23,703 bases of DNA from Sphacelaria rigidula (lineage: Eukaryota; Phaeophyceae; Sphacelariales): positions 1 to 23,703 of the forward strand of contig CAXNAA020000250.1 of assembly GCA_964200075.2 (NCBI GenBank), written 5' to 3'. Position 1 is the stretch's first letter; the number at the start of each line of letters is the position of its first letter. The position numbers were made by a program, and so were the translations under genes. This document shows, one piece after another, positions 9,675-19,241 of this stretch. The notes beneath the pieces are model-generated. The model made no database searches. It saw nothing but the letters and a program-made list of their open reading frames with translations, and had not been told where the DNA came from.

Positions 9675-10490
9675 CCTATGTCACATGAGTTAGGGTCTCT
9701 CGGTTTATTCGGAGTGTCCACCCCAACGGCGTGGGTAAACAGTACGACACAAAGGTTGGTATCGTTGGAACAATAGAACGCGGGGGAAGCCCATTGAGAA
9801 AATAACCGAAGTATGTTTTTGGTTCAAAATTCGGGTCATGACCAATTCTGGGAATTGATCGATAATTATGTTAAGTATCAAGCCCAGCGATCCGGAAGAC
9901 GACTATTTTTCATGCGTTTATTCGGTTTCTTCGTCGGTTTTTATTCCCTCGGGAGAATGGGCGAAATATGGCATTTTCAGGCGGGCTGATTTTCGCCGGC
10001 CGTCGATTGCATGGTACAAATGATGTGAATTGGGATGGGGAGGATGGAGCGGGGAGGAACATGGATTTCAACCCAAAAAAAGGAAAGGAAAAAAAGCTTT
10101 TCACAAGTGGACGCGGTTGAGCGCCCGTGTAAACCCGAAGACCCTCACGTGGGGGACGGAGGAGGAATTGATTGGTGGTGATGACGTACTGGCCACCATA
10201 AAACTGTTTATCCGAACTGTTGATGCCTTAGACTCTTCGTACTCAACTCTCCACTTTTTTTTCTTTCTTTCCTCACACTTTGAGTCCCTCCCCTTCCTGG
10301 GGATGAGTCCGTGGTCTCAAGGGATCAGCTCATCTCTTCCCCGGTACGTGCCTTTCATTTTGATCTCGCGGATTGGGTCAGCACTTCCGCACCGCATCAA
10401 CTCACGTCAAACAAACCCAGTCGACTACTTTGTTTACTCACGTTCTCACGCTTTCCACGGTGGAAATCAGACATACGAGGAAAATCCCAA

Positions 10491-10560
10491 CGCATCGGGA
10501 ATCGAACCCCCGTTCTCTCCACCCTAGTGCGAACAGTCGGACTATTACACCATCGGGGCG
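10491..10560 (-). tRNA. tRNA-like sequence, probably a pseudogene or SINE head
   Basis: Read on the minus strand, the 70-nt stretch starts CGCCCCGATGGTGTAATAGT, resembling a tRNA 5' end and A box. It contains GGGTTCGATTCCC, a textbook B box and T-loop, and ends CCCGATGCG. The ends can pair at about five of seven positions. I cannot fold a proper D arm or anticodon arm, and the T stem has two mismatches, so a functional tRNA is unlikely. It may be the Pol III promoter part of a SINE. No A-rich tail is obvious. Confidence 0.4.
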
Positions 10561-11268
10561 CTATACCAAATATTAGGCAATAATCATACCCCAATTTGTC
10601 GCATTTTTACCGCTAGTTTCGCGTTTGTTTATTCGGAACTGTTATCTATGAAGTCACAACAAATTATTCACGCGAAGCTCAGCCACGATGAGAAAAGTCT
10701 TGCGAGCTTTTGAAAATGCGTCAACTTCATTACAAATCACACATCCGCTGACAAACATTCCGCTGATGAGAAGAACGCGTTTGCTTCCAAAACTCTCTAC
10801 AACAGTAACTATGATGTATCCTAGATTATTTACTACCTGCAGTCGGTTGTACTATTATAAATGCTGATGCACTCCTGGGTATGCCTTGTTCACCGCGGCT
10901 GAAGGGCGTGCACAAGTAACGTATACATTAACAACAACAACAACAGCAAAAACAACAAATGTCGCCCATTTTTGTTTCTGTGTTTTGTCTTGGAACGCAA
11001 GAAAGGCGGCGGCCCTTTTCTACTCATGGTCTTGCCGCGCCTGCATTTAAAAAAAATACTCAAGTTCAAATGAGGGTCTCTAGGTTCGTTTATAGAGAGT
11101 TCGGCAAAGAAGCCGTGCCTGAACGTCTTCTCCGACACGTGCCCTCTGTCTGCAGAAGAAAACAACTCAAACACTTGTCACAAAATATATCTCAAAATGG
11201 CTTATACTACACCACGATACACCACGATGTTATTGAGCAAAGGTCTCCATACTGTCACGTGTAGTAGG

Positions 11269-11270
<2 letters not shown>

Positions 11271-11313
<43 letters not shown>
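11271..11313 (+). repeat. GT dinucleotide microsatellite (43 nt)
   Basis: An uninterrupted run of about 21 GT units. Confidence 0.97.
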
Positions 11314-11314
<1 letters not shown>

Positions 11315-11418
11315 TAGGCTTGAGGCACGAAACCAAGCCGAAGCATAATGAATAGATCACCAGTAATTTTGTTCGGCCGCTACCAATATGCATTGTTCAT
11401 TACTTCTCTTGAAATATT

Positions 11419-11779
11419 CAGGGGTCTACACGTGACACATTCGAAATAACGAAACTTCGGGTCATTTAACGCAACGTAAGGTTTGATCATTTGGATAAGA
11501 CAAATGTAACGTAGCGTGATGTAACGTGTCGTCCTCCGAATGAATCTGACGTAACGTGTTACGTGCCACGTGTCACGGTTACAAATTCACAAAAAGGGCT
11601 TTTTCATAAGTGGAAATTTCCGAAGATTCCGAGAGACACGGCTTCAAGGACAACATGTTACGTCATGTTACGTTACATTTGTCGAGAACGAATAAATCAA
11701 GCCTTGCGTAGCATTAATTAACCCAAAGTTGAGTGTTTTTAGATGGTGTGCCACATGTGTAACGTGTATATATCCCCGG
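11419..11779. mobile_element. Larger foldback relative of the hAT-type MITE
   Basis: The left end CAGGGGTCTACACGTGACAC (11419) resembles the left end of the 5666-5852 element. The right end, reverse-complemented, reads CCGGGGATATATACACGTTA. The arms remain complementary far inwards: ACAAATGTAACGTAGCGTGA near 11499 pairs with the region near 11655-11685, which also contains TTACGTTACATTTGT. CGTAACG motifs are abundant. The 8-bp sequences beside the ends do not match, so the copy is older or its ends have eroded. It is near the 3' end of intron 1. Confidence 0.7.
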
Positions 11780-12049
11780 AAACAAGACCCTAAACAGTCC
11801 TCGGTGAAACGGCACGGTTGCTGCTTCGTCGGCGCGTGGAACACTGTTAGGCACGGCAGAAATTCACTTCCTTGCATGCATCCGATAGTAGCACTTAATG
11901 TCCCGGTGATTCCGTTTGTGCCAATGCAATACCCCCCCCGCTCCGTGCTCTATCTCGAAAGCGATGCGTGGTCAATGGTTGAATGACTAAGGCAAGCAAC
12001 AAATGATTACGCCCCCGCCCCCCGCCCCCCCCCCCCCGCCGTGAGACAG

Positions 12050-12225
12050 GGCACCAAGATTTGCGAGGAGGCGCTCACAAGCCTCACCAAGGACGGCGAT
12101 TTTACTGCTGCCACGTTCATGCTGGACCTCGCTAGCTACGAGGGCTTCGTGAGCAGCACGATTGACCAAGCCCGGAAGGCGCGTGACGTCCTCATCGCCG
12201 AGCAAGGACTCCGCGAGGGCATGGT
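12050..12225 (+). CDS. Exon 2: helical segment of the same protein
   Basis: The exon encodes a mixed-charge, Ala/Leu-rich stretch starting GTKICEEALTSLTKDGDF and ending near GLREGM. It has one Cys and strong helix-forming composition. The acceptor is the ACAG at 12046-12049, just after a long C-rich (pyrimidine) tract, and entry is in phase 0, matching the end of exon 1. The donor GTGAGT at 12226 leaves phase 2 (GT of a Val codon). A second GT at 12224 would be phase 0, but only the GTGAGT site combines with the exon-3 acceptor at 14671-14672. The exon is about 57% GC and contrasts sharply with the repeat-rich flanks. I recognise no family motif. Confidence 0.72.
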
Positions 12226-12431
12226 GTGAGTTTTTGCGTTGATTCATGTATTATTGGTAGTACTGTAGTAACTTCGATTGTTCCTCCGTTTGGAGGTATG
12301 TTACTGTACACAATAGCAATTCCAGCAGTGGTCATACTACAAATAGGCAACGTGCACGATTACGGCGGTGTCGACACCGGAATTCATAAATGAATTGAGG
12401 GTGTTTTTTTTTCCAAGTATTAACCTTGGTA

Positions 12432-12640
12432 ACCTTCATAGGTATCGAGATATTCCAATAAAAAAACGAAGGTGCACGCTTCGTGTGACTGTGATATGCG
12501 GCGTCGCTCATCCTCAAAAAAGGATACATTCGCAATTTGTGAAACCCCGTGGATTCTGAAAATGAGAACAGTTTTTTTGTACGGTAATAAACGAAGGTGG
12601 AAATTGTTCGGTATGAATACGAGATTTCACAAGCGTCAAC
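12432..12640 (+). repeat. Dispersed repeat related to 19834-20040
   Basis: The copy aligns in the same orientation with 19834-20040. Both start ACCTTCA, share ATGCGGCGTCG/GTGTGGCGTCG followed by a TTCAT/CTCAT block, and end with the conserved GTACGG.AATAAACG.AGGT and GAAATTGTTCGG blocks and GATTTCACAA. Identity over the last 60 bp is about 80% by eye. It is a truncated member of the family whose longer copy forms the 19781-20190 foldback. Confidence 0.8.
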
Positions 12641-12914
12641 CGCAAACACAGGTGTTCAAGTACTTGCCTGCGCGACTGGCGGAACTTGACGTGGATATAT
12701 CCATCGTCCCGGGAGCCTAAGACGAGAGATATCTAGTTCCGTTAGGGGCGGACACCCCAGGGGCCACCTGAACAGATGCCCGTTCGTGGTTATTTTACTG
12801 AATGGGTTTGTGGTGGACGGAGCCACGGTTGTCTCGTCCAGGAAGGTCTCTGCGCCCCCATTTTTCTTGCAGATCAATGATCGATTTGAAAAGGGGTGCG
12901 TATTCCGCTTGAGA

Positions 12915-13066
12915 GTCATTTCCCCATGATCGTGTGTTTGCGGTAGGTGTCCATTTGTGTTGTTTTTTCGTGGAAATGCTGCTGCAGGGGCCTCAATGAC
13001 CATTTTACTTGAAAATAATACAAACGGACACTTGCCGCAAACACACAATGGTGAGGAAGACTGCCA
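12915..13066. mobile_element. Small foldback element, about 150 bp
   Basis: GTGTGTTTGCGGTAGGTGTC at 12932 is mirrored by 13018-13047, whose reverse complement reads GTGTGTTTGCGGCAAGTGTC. Complementarity continues outward (GTCATTTCCCCAT against the complement of 13050-13066) and, weakly, towards the centre at about 12990. No coding capacity. Confidence 0.75.
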
Positions 13067-13189
13067 CAAACATAATATCCAAAAGGGTTAGTACGACTTG
13101 TAGTGGTCACAATATTACCAAATCCTACCGTTGGTTCACCAGGCTTCCACCTGTCTCGCGCCTCACTCGTCCATCACTTAAGTGATTGA

Positions 13190-13815
13190 TGATGGGTCCT
13201 TGGGTTTCCAGAAAAGACACAAGCAAGCGAGTCATTGCTCGTGATGAAGTAGATGACTCGAGCAGATGAGCAAACGACTCATACCACGTGAAAAGTAAAT
13301 GACTTGACCACGAGCACTCGAGTCATTGCTCGTCGTGGAAAGAGATGAATAGGGCGAGCACTCGAGTCATTGCTCGTTGTGGAAAAAAATTAATAGGGCG
13401 AGCACTCGAGTCATTGCTCGTTGTGGAAAAAAATTCATAGGGCGAGCACTCGAGTCATTACTAGTTGTGGGAAAATATTAACAGGGCAAGCACTCGAGTC
13501 ACTGCTCGTTGTGGAAGCAAATGAACAGGGCGAGCGCTCGAGTCACTGCTCGTTGTAGAAACAAATGGACAGGGCGAGCACTCGAGTCATTACTCGTTGG
13601 GGAAACAAAATAATAGGGCGAGCGCTCGAGTCATTGCTCGTTGTGGAAAAAATTAAAAGGGCGAGCACTCGAGTCAAAAAGGTGATGACTCGAGTGCACG
13701 AGTGATTGCTCGTTGTAAAAAGTAATTACTCGAGCACACGAGCCATGCTCGTTGTGTTTTGGAAAAACACCCACTGGTGCACTCGTCTAAACGAGTAATG
13801 ACTCGTCCGACCTGT
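13190..13815 (+). repeat. 44-bp minisatellite with a hairpin in each unit, plus diverged flanks
   Basis: Nine units start at 13311, 13355, 13399, 13443, 13487, 13531, 13575, 13619 and 13662; every step is 44 bp except the last, which is 43. Each unit carries CGAGCACTCGAGTCATTGCTCG or a near copy. In it CGAGCA and TGCTCG can pair around a 10-base loop containing the CTCGAG palindrome. The remainder of the unit (TTGTGGAAAAAAAT..AATAGGG) is also conserved. Scattered, partly inverted copies of the CGAGTCATTGCTCG core extend the block to both sides. Confidence 0.93.
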
Positions 13816-13849
13816 ACAATGTTCATTCTCGAAGAAAATCTATCCCCTT

Positions 13850-14490
13850 GAAATTCGTGAAATCCCGTGTTTGTCGTGGATCTTGTCTCACGGTCTGATG
13901 AAAATAAATACGGGATTGGTAATGGCACGGTGGCCACCGATGAGCTGGACTGTTGTTATCGATTTTTCTCGCTAGATCCCGATAGCTCTTTGTTTCTAGA
14001 AAATAATCGGTTCTAAAAAGACCGCGGTGTACTGATATCGGGTGGAGAAAATGGCTGGAGAATAGGAAGCTACAAGATATTCGCAAACGAGTGTCATACT
14101 TTGACCGCTGAGTAAGGCCATGTCTTAACAAGCCGAGAAACATTCTGAAATTTTCATCATGTCTCCACACAACGCGAGATGGGGGTACCGACTGACGACA
14201 GAACACATGCCGAACCTTTTGGGAAGGCTGCGGTGTTACTTTTGGCACTGGACGCACGCCAAAAACGCCTGATGGTCATAAGAGGTACCACTACAGCCGC
14301 CACTGACACACACGAAAGAAACACATCAACCCGCACAACAGCAAAGCTGGAACAACAAGAGCGCTCAGACAGTCGAGACAGAAGAGCATCACGCCTATGG
14401 CGCCAGCTCTTGCTTTTGTACACCCAGTCGTGCTACAGTAGTAGTTACACGGCAATCCGTTCGGTATTGCAAGAGGGGCGGCCATGTGTG
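13850..14490 (+). pseudogene. Coding-like stretch with in-frame stops (weak)
   Basis: One + frame reads FVVDLVSRSDENKYGIGNGT, then DELDCCYRFFSLDPDSSLFL to a stop at about 13996. It continues in the same frame as a second piece (LISGGENGWRIGSYKIFANE), meets further stops, and runs on to the ORF beginning MGVPTDDRTHAEPF at 14179. It could be a decayed gene. However, the first 20 bases (GTGAAATCCCG.GTTT) also resemble the 19834-20040 repeat family, and opposite-strand frames are open too, so it may be repeat-derived chance coding. Confidence 0.2.
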
Positions 14491-14672
14491 TGACAAGGAA
14501 GGTGGTCGCCATGGAATCGTTGGCCGCGCTAGAGCTACGAGTACATGGTGCCGCGTCTGTTTTGTCCAAGCTCGTGCTGAATAGGGCGACCGGAACCCGT
14601 AATCTCTCCCGTCCCTTTGTTATTTCCTTGCCCTTCCTTTGCGCATGCGTACTGTCTTTGGACGCTACGCAG

Positions 14673-14796
14673 TCATGCTGCCGGGTTCGGACAGCTGGAA
14701 GCACTTTCAGCTGCTGTGGATGGTGGTCTCTACGGCGAAGTCGGTGTCGACCAAAAGCTTCTCATCAAGGCTCTGGACGTACTTCGTAAGACAGAG
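14673..14796 (+). CDS. Exon 3: continuation of the helical region
   Basis: The acceptor is CTACGCAG ending at 14672. Its first base completes the split Val codon from exon 2, and the next residues read HAAGFGQLEALSAAVDGG, a smooth continuation. The exon ends in LRKTE at a GTGTGT donor (14797) in phase 0. A second AG at 14693-14694 could serve as an acceptor in phase 0 if exon 2 used its weaker donor, so 22 nt at the start are slightly uncertain. Together exons 2 and 3 code for exactly 100 residues (167-266) that look like a compact alpha-helical domain between the Cys region and the coiled coil. No catalytic signature is visible. Confidence 0.7.
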
Positions 14797-17697
14797 GTGT
14801 GTGTTTCACACAGTTACACAAAAACAAGAACAACTGTTGTCGAATAAGAGAAAAAAACTGATGAACATCATTCAGACATTGTACCTCCGCTCATCGTCGG
14901 CATTTTGATACAGCCTTTTTATGTCGACTATATTGCGATATTAATAGTAAGGCCACCAAGCTGGGGTCTATTGTATCATGATCCACCAGGCAACTTTGCT
15001 GCGAAAGTCTTGCGCATGTGTACGATAGCAATTCCATTCGGTGACCGCTTTGAATTAGACCAGACGGATGATGCGCGCGTTTTGTCTGATTCGATTGATT
15101 GATTGATTGTCGTACTCTAAGTGATCTCTAATGGATCCAGCCGTGATCACATGATGGACGTACTCAGGACAAAGCAAAGCTGAAGCACCCGCGGAAAAAA
15201 CAGCGAAGAGAAAAACAAAAAGGGTGGAACAAACACTATGCTAGAAATAAACGAGAAAAAGGTGAAAACCGGTGAAAGTCGTCGGGTTCTGCCACATAGC
15301 TTCGGTGGAAAAGATCTTGCGCAGAAACCACAGTCATACTCAATCGTAGAAAACTTGAGGCCGTGGGAGAAGATTGCGGCTCATCTACTACGATCTCATC
15401 ATTTTGGATTTGATTTTTGCCTTGCAAGGTTCGTCGCATACCCAGATTTGGATAATGACTATACATATATCAAGGAAGACCTCGTACCCACAATCCACAG
15501 GAGCCGTAGCCACGAAACCCCGTTCCTCTCGGAAAGTGTCTAGGTTTTTGCTCTTTCTGCGTTTTTGCCAAAAAGTTTGACCGACTGTTGTTCCCGTGTG
15601 AGGGCTCATACGAGTCCCCGGTCGCTAGCACAGGGCTGCGAACGCGAGTCAAGACGTGTTGCAGCACTCGCCTTTGCCCCTCAAAAAACCCCTGGCAGGC
15701 GCGGCGGGAGGGGGGGGGAAGGTGGGCGTGCGTTGGCTCCTGTAATTTAATTTTCGAGCCCCCTTCCATATATACACCTATCCCTCTCATGTAGGGATGT
15801 GTGCAGGCGGAGGAACACGAGGTGTATGTGTTGTCATGGAAGATGGTGGGTGTCCTTCCCCTCCCGACCTTTAAGCTTTGATTTGACATTGCCATCCATG
15901 TTTGTGTAGAGCGTTTATGCCCCCCCTTTCCCCTTCCCCTTCCCCTTCCTTGGGACGTGTCCGCATTCTCGAAATATCGTCATCAGCCTATCTCTCCTTC
16001 GTTTCCTGTTTTGCCCCATGTGGATCGAGTTCAGGGTCAGCGTTTCCCGCAACCAGTCAGCCTTCATCGCAATACATTGCCAGCTCTCGCCATCCCTTTG
16101 TTGCATGATGGACGTACTTCAGCATTTGAGTTGTGGATTCTAACCTTTACTGAAGGTTTCAGGCCTTGAGAGTTAAACCTCGAGCGATAAATACAGCTTG
16201 AGTGATTTCGATGGTTTGGGGCAATTTTGCCCCACTCGATGGCATATCGGACCACCTAGCTTATTACTTCGACGATCGTTTGATTCTCTCTCTAAGAAGA
16301 TGACACCCCACTGCCTTCTTCGTATGTCCGATGCGCTGCGAATGTGGGTAGTATTTTTTTTCAACTTTTTGGGGCCGAAGCTGTCCATTTCAGTCATAAA
16401 GATCAAGAATATAATTTCATTTGCCTTCTGACGTGGGCAGACTGAGAACTAAGGCTTGAGAATGGCGCAGAGACATGAAGCGGGGGGAAGCTCGATACAT
16501 TCGTCAGACCTCGATTATGGCATCGTCTAGAGGAAGGAGAAGGATCATAAGTACGACGGCGAAAATATAATTTCGTGAAGAATCGCTCCAAATGGGAAGC
16601 TAAGACTGTATTGAACGCAAATATGCTCGATCTAATGAAGAAACATTGCGGGGTAAAGAGTCCGCTGTCCTTAAATTACATACACGATGCATTAACATTT
16701 TCATTTTTTCTTGCTAGCGTAGTTCCTCCCTTCCATTACACCCATTCTTCGACGTGGTGTGTTGCTTAGCGGTTGTCTTGTTATTATGTCTAGTATACTT
16801 GTTCATGTATCGCTGTCGCTCAAAGTGTCTGCGTACGCGGGGTGTACTCGTACCTGGCGGGTGACAACCCGAGATGGGATATTCCAGCACGAGAAGAATG
16901 CGTCGGATATCGTGCTCTTGTCTTGGAATTGAGTATAAAAGTTAAATGCGTGCCTTGGCCTTTGAGACTCTCCAGGCGTGTGTAGATATGGGTGGGGAAA
17001 CGACATCGCCAAAGTAACCCAGGCGGGTGATACACCCCGTCCTAGCAGAGGTACAAGGGTAGATATTGCTACGGTTAGTGATGTCTTGGATTTGGTTTCT
17101 ATACCTGTTTGGCTTCGTCTGTCGAGTGGGGGTGTTGGGCTCTATCTTCATTGGTCCGAATGGTCGCCTGTGGCACAGGATCACACGGGGCTATCCACAA
17201 TTTGTTTTTGATCACGTCTGTATTAATATTTCTGGGTCACCCTGGATATCTTATCAATTGTTTGATTTCCCTTATACCTTATTTTGGGTAGTTAACATCT
17301 GACCACGGAAGGGGTCCGCATCAGATGCCCAGTACGAAAGCAAGAGGTACTGCGCAGATATCGGAACGGTTTTTAATGTGAGGACAACGATGATATAAAC
17401 CACACACCCTGAGGATTTGGACTGAAAACCTCCGAAGTGACGCGATTGACTGAGTGGAGTATGCGGTCCATTTTGGGGTCTTGTGAGATTGCGGGGACCT
17501 TGCTGCTCGTGCTTCTTTTTTCGACTCATTCTCGTGCCATGTGCCCCGGAGACACTTGTTTACTTCACACAGTGGGACCATCCTGTACGTGTTCTCGCCG
17601 TTTATCGATGGTGTCTCTGCACTGCCTCTCAGGCCATTTTGAATCGTGTTTGTCATCTTCCATCCTTTGTGCTGCTCGCTCCCATCGTGGTGTCCAG
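14797..17697 (+). other. Intron 3 (2.9 kb)
   Basis: The intron runs from the GTGTGT donor to the GTGTCCAG acceptor. I see no long inverted repeats here. It contains a CCCCTT-type simple repeat near 15917-15950, a short GATT run near 15099-15110, and an open frame of 101 codons at 15238-15543 (+) beginning MLEINEKKVKTGESRR. I cannot support that frame as a gene, because the opposite strand is also open and there is no matching splice structure. Confidence 0.6.
15917..15950 (+). repeat. CCCCTT-type pyrimidine repeat
   Basis: Several CCCCTT hexamers after a run of C; low-complexity pyrimidine tract inside intron 3. Confidence 0.85.
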
Positions 17698-17976
17698 GCC
17701 AACCAGAGGGCGAAGACTTTCGTTTCCCTGCAGCAGCAACTCCAGAAGCAGAAGCAAGTTACCACTGAAGGGGCCAAAACGAAGGCCAAGATGGAAGAGG
17801 ATATCGACTTTCTCAACGAGGAAATAGACGATTGCGCGTCACACTTTTACGAGAAGGTGCGGGAACATGACGACGTCGCGGCGAAGCTAGCTGCTTCTGA
17901 GGAGAGGGTCAAGGAGATGGAGCAGACAGTCGAAGTCAGCCAGGCGGATCTTCAACAAATGATGAAGAAGCAGAAG
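17698..17976 (+). CDS. Exon 4: coiled-coil segment I (93 codons)
   Basis: The exon codes for residues 267-359, a Gln/Lys/Glu-rich sequence with heptad-like spacing of hydrophobics (for example KMEEDIDFLNEEIDD and RVKEMEQTVEVSQADL) and no proline. This is characteristic of a coiled coil. The acceptor is GTGTCCAG ending at 17697 and the donor is GTGAGA at 17977; both boundaries are phase 0. The frame is also open upstream to 17437 with a hydrophobic Met-led stretch. I treat that as intron read-through because the exon-3 phase fits the acceptor, but an alternative first exon there cannot be excluded. The length, 279 nt, is identical to exon 5. Confidence 0.75.
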
Positions 17977-18962
17977 GTGAGATGATACCCGCATGTTGTT
18001 GCACGGAAGGCAGGGGAGGGCGTGGGCGGGAGGGGGGGGTTATGTCCGTTCTCGTGGCCGTCGGTGCAATATTTCGTGGAAATGTTGAATGCGCCGATGA
18101 AGTGCTACATGGTGCCGTGAACGGGGACAACACGGGACCCAGAGGATGACAACATTTCAGCTACGCATTTGCTGTTGTTATTTTTCGTGTGCATGCCCAT
18201 TGCTTCGCCGCCTTGCTCGTTTTCGGATATCTTCGAGAGAGCACCTCTGGTGTTGTGGATCGAGTACGTTTCTAGCGAGATATCTGATTGGACCATTTTG
18301 GTCATGATATCGATGGCCGACGCGAGGCGGGATCACGTGCCTACTTGTGGAGGGATTGTTGTGTTTGTTATTCGTGGTGGTCATGTTATTTTTCTGCAGT
18401 TTGCTATCATTTTTTGCTATTCTTTCTGCGGAACCCAAGCCGTCGGTATGACAAGACACAATGGCCGGAAATGTTTATCGACTTTCACGTGTTTCTGCAT
18501 CCTATTCGCTCAGGTTTCGTCGACAGCCGCCACGAGTTGAACATGTCACGGCAAGCACACACACGTGGAAACATCGCGAGCACTAGTTTTTGGTCTATGT
18601 TGCACTCTACGAGTGCTATTTTACGAGAGGAGGCTATTTTGTTGTGAAAATCTCTTGTTGTAGCAGTCGACACTGAAGCCATTTTATATGAGCCCCTTGT
18701 GAACAGGACGGCATGATCACTGACGCACACACGCGCTATATGCATGTAGGTCATGGGGGTAGGCAGCGCTTGCTTCTTAAAAAAATCCAAACGACGAAAC
18801 TGGACACTTACACGTAGCACGATCTGACCGAACACGATTCATTTACTACAATATATCGTGGTTTGTACATTCACGTGTTTATATTGTTTTTCCCGCTCCT
18901 CCTGCTGCGCTGCTACGTTATATCTCCTCACGACCATGGAAATTCTCATGGCTGCTTCGCAG
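17977..18962 (+). other. Intron 4 (986 bp)
   Basis: The intron runs from the GTGAGA donor to the CTTCGCAG acceptor and holds nothing recognisable apart from a G-rich stretch near 18011-18040. Its last 100 bases are pyrimidine-rich. Confidence 0.65.
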
Positions 18963-19241
18963 GAAACCGACGAGATCTTGGCCTCTCTGTACGTGGAGCG
19001 GGAGGAGCTTCGTCAGGCTGTCGACATGGAGCGTGCGCTAAAGGACGCCACCGTCGTAGCTAGCGAGGAGCACACCATGTCGCAGAAGCAGGATCAAGTA
19101 GCAACGGCTGAGATGGTGGCGACATTCAAGAGAGAGATGGAGGCTAGCCGTCACCAGGTGGAGGACCTGCAATCGGCCCTGGTGCAGCAGGGTCAGATGA
19201 CGAGCGAGGTTGCGGGACAGGTGGACAAGTCCGTAGTGCAG
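18963..19241 (+). CDS. Exon 5: coiled-coil segment II (93 codons)
   Basis: The exon codes for residues 360-452, beginning ETDEILASLYVEREELRQ. It is highly charged, Glu/Gln/Ala-rich and proline-free, again typical of a coiled coil. The acceptor CTTCGCAG ends at 18962. The donor is most likely GTGAAG at 19242, in phase 0. If that site were skipped, the frame would continue through a Gly-rich stretch (poly-G at 19303-19312) to a stop at 19335-19337, giving a shorter isoform. The exon is symmetric (0,0) like exon 4, so either could be skipped without changing frame. The two exons do not align convincingly residue by residue. Confidence 0.73.

Larger units (their letters stand above)
1323..12049 (+). 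other. Intron 1 (10.7 kb), repeat-filled
   Basis: This intron runs from the GTATGT donor at 1323 to the ACAG acceptor at 12049 and is far longer than the other introns. Stretches without a gene include 1584-2785 (only a triple 16-bp motif at 1750-1831), 5862-7041 (weak minus-strand coding-like fragments only), 9094-10490 (an ATGT microsatellite near 9648) and 10561-11270 (nothing notable). The rest is inverted-repeat elements, a broken coding region, an assembly gap and a GT microsatellite, listed separately. I found no additional exon that fits the phase and coding quality of the main gene, but an overlooked short exon is possible. Confidence 0.6.
12226..14672 (+). other. Intron 2 (2.4 kb)
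   Basis: The intron runs from the GTGAGT donor to the CTACGCAG acceptor. It contains a dispersed repeat, a small foldback and a 44-bp minisatellite, followed at about 13850-14490 by a stretch with coding-like character (listed separately). Confidence 0.65.

Noticed and set aside
12656-13069. 137-codon minus-strand open frame
   Set aside because: Much of it lies over the 12915-13066 inverted repeat, which explains the repeated TNGHL words in its translation; no family similarity.
13311-13705. CRISPR-like array (regular short repeats)
   Set aside because: The sequence between the conserved cores is itself conserved from unit to unit, so there are no unique spacers. The context is a eukaryotic intron, so this is a minisatellite.
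15238-15543. 101-codon plus-strand open frame in intron 3
   Set aside because: It has reasonable composition, but the minus strand is also open here, no splice sites link it to other coding segments, and no motif is recognised. Left as unsupported.
17437-17697. Alternative first exon with a hydrophobic Met-led start before exon 4
   Set aside because: The stretch is pyrimidine-rich, as expected just before an acceptor, and the exon-3 to exon-4 phase fits perfectly. Transcript data would be needed to revive it.
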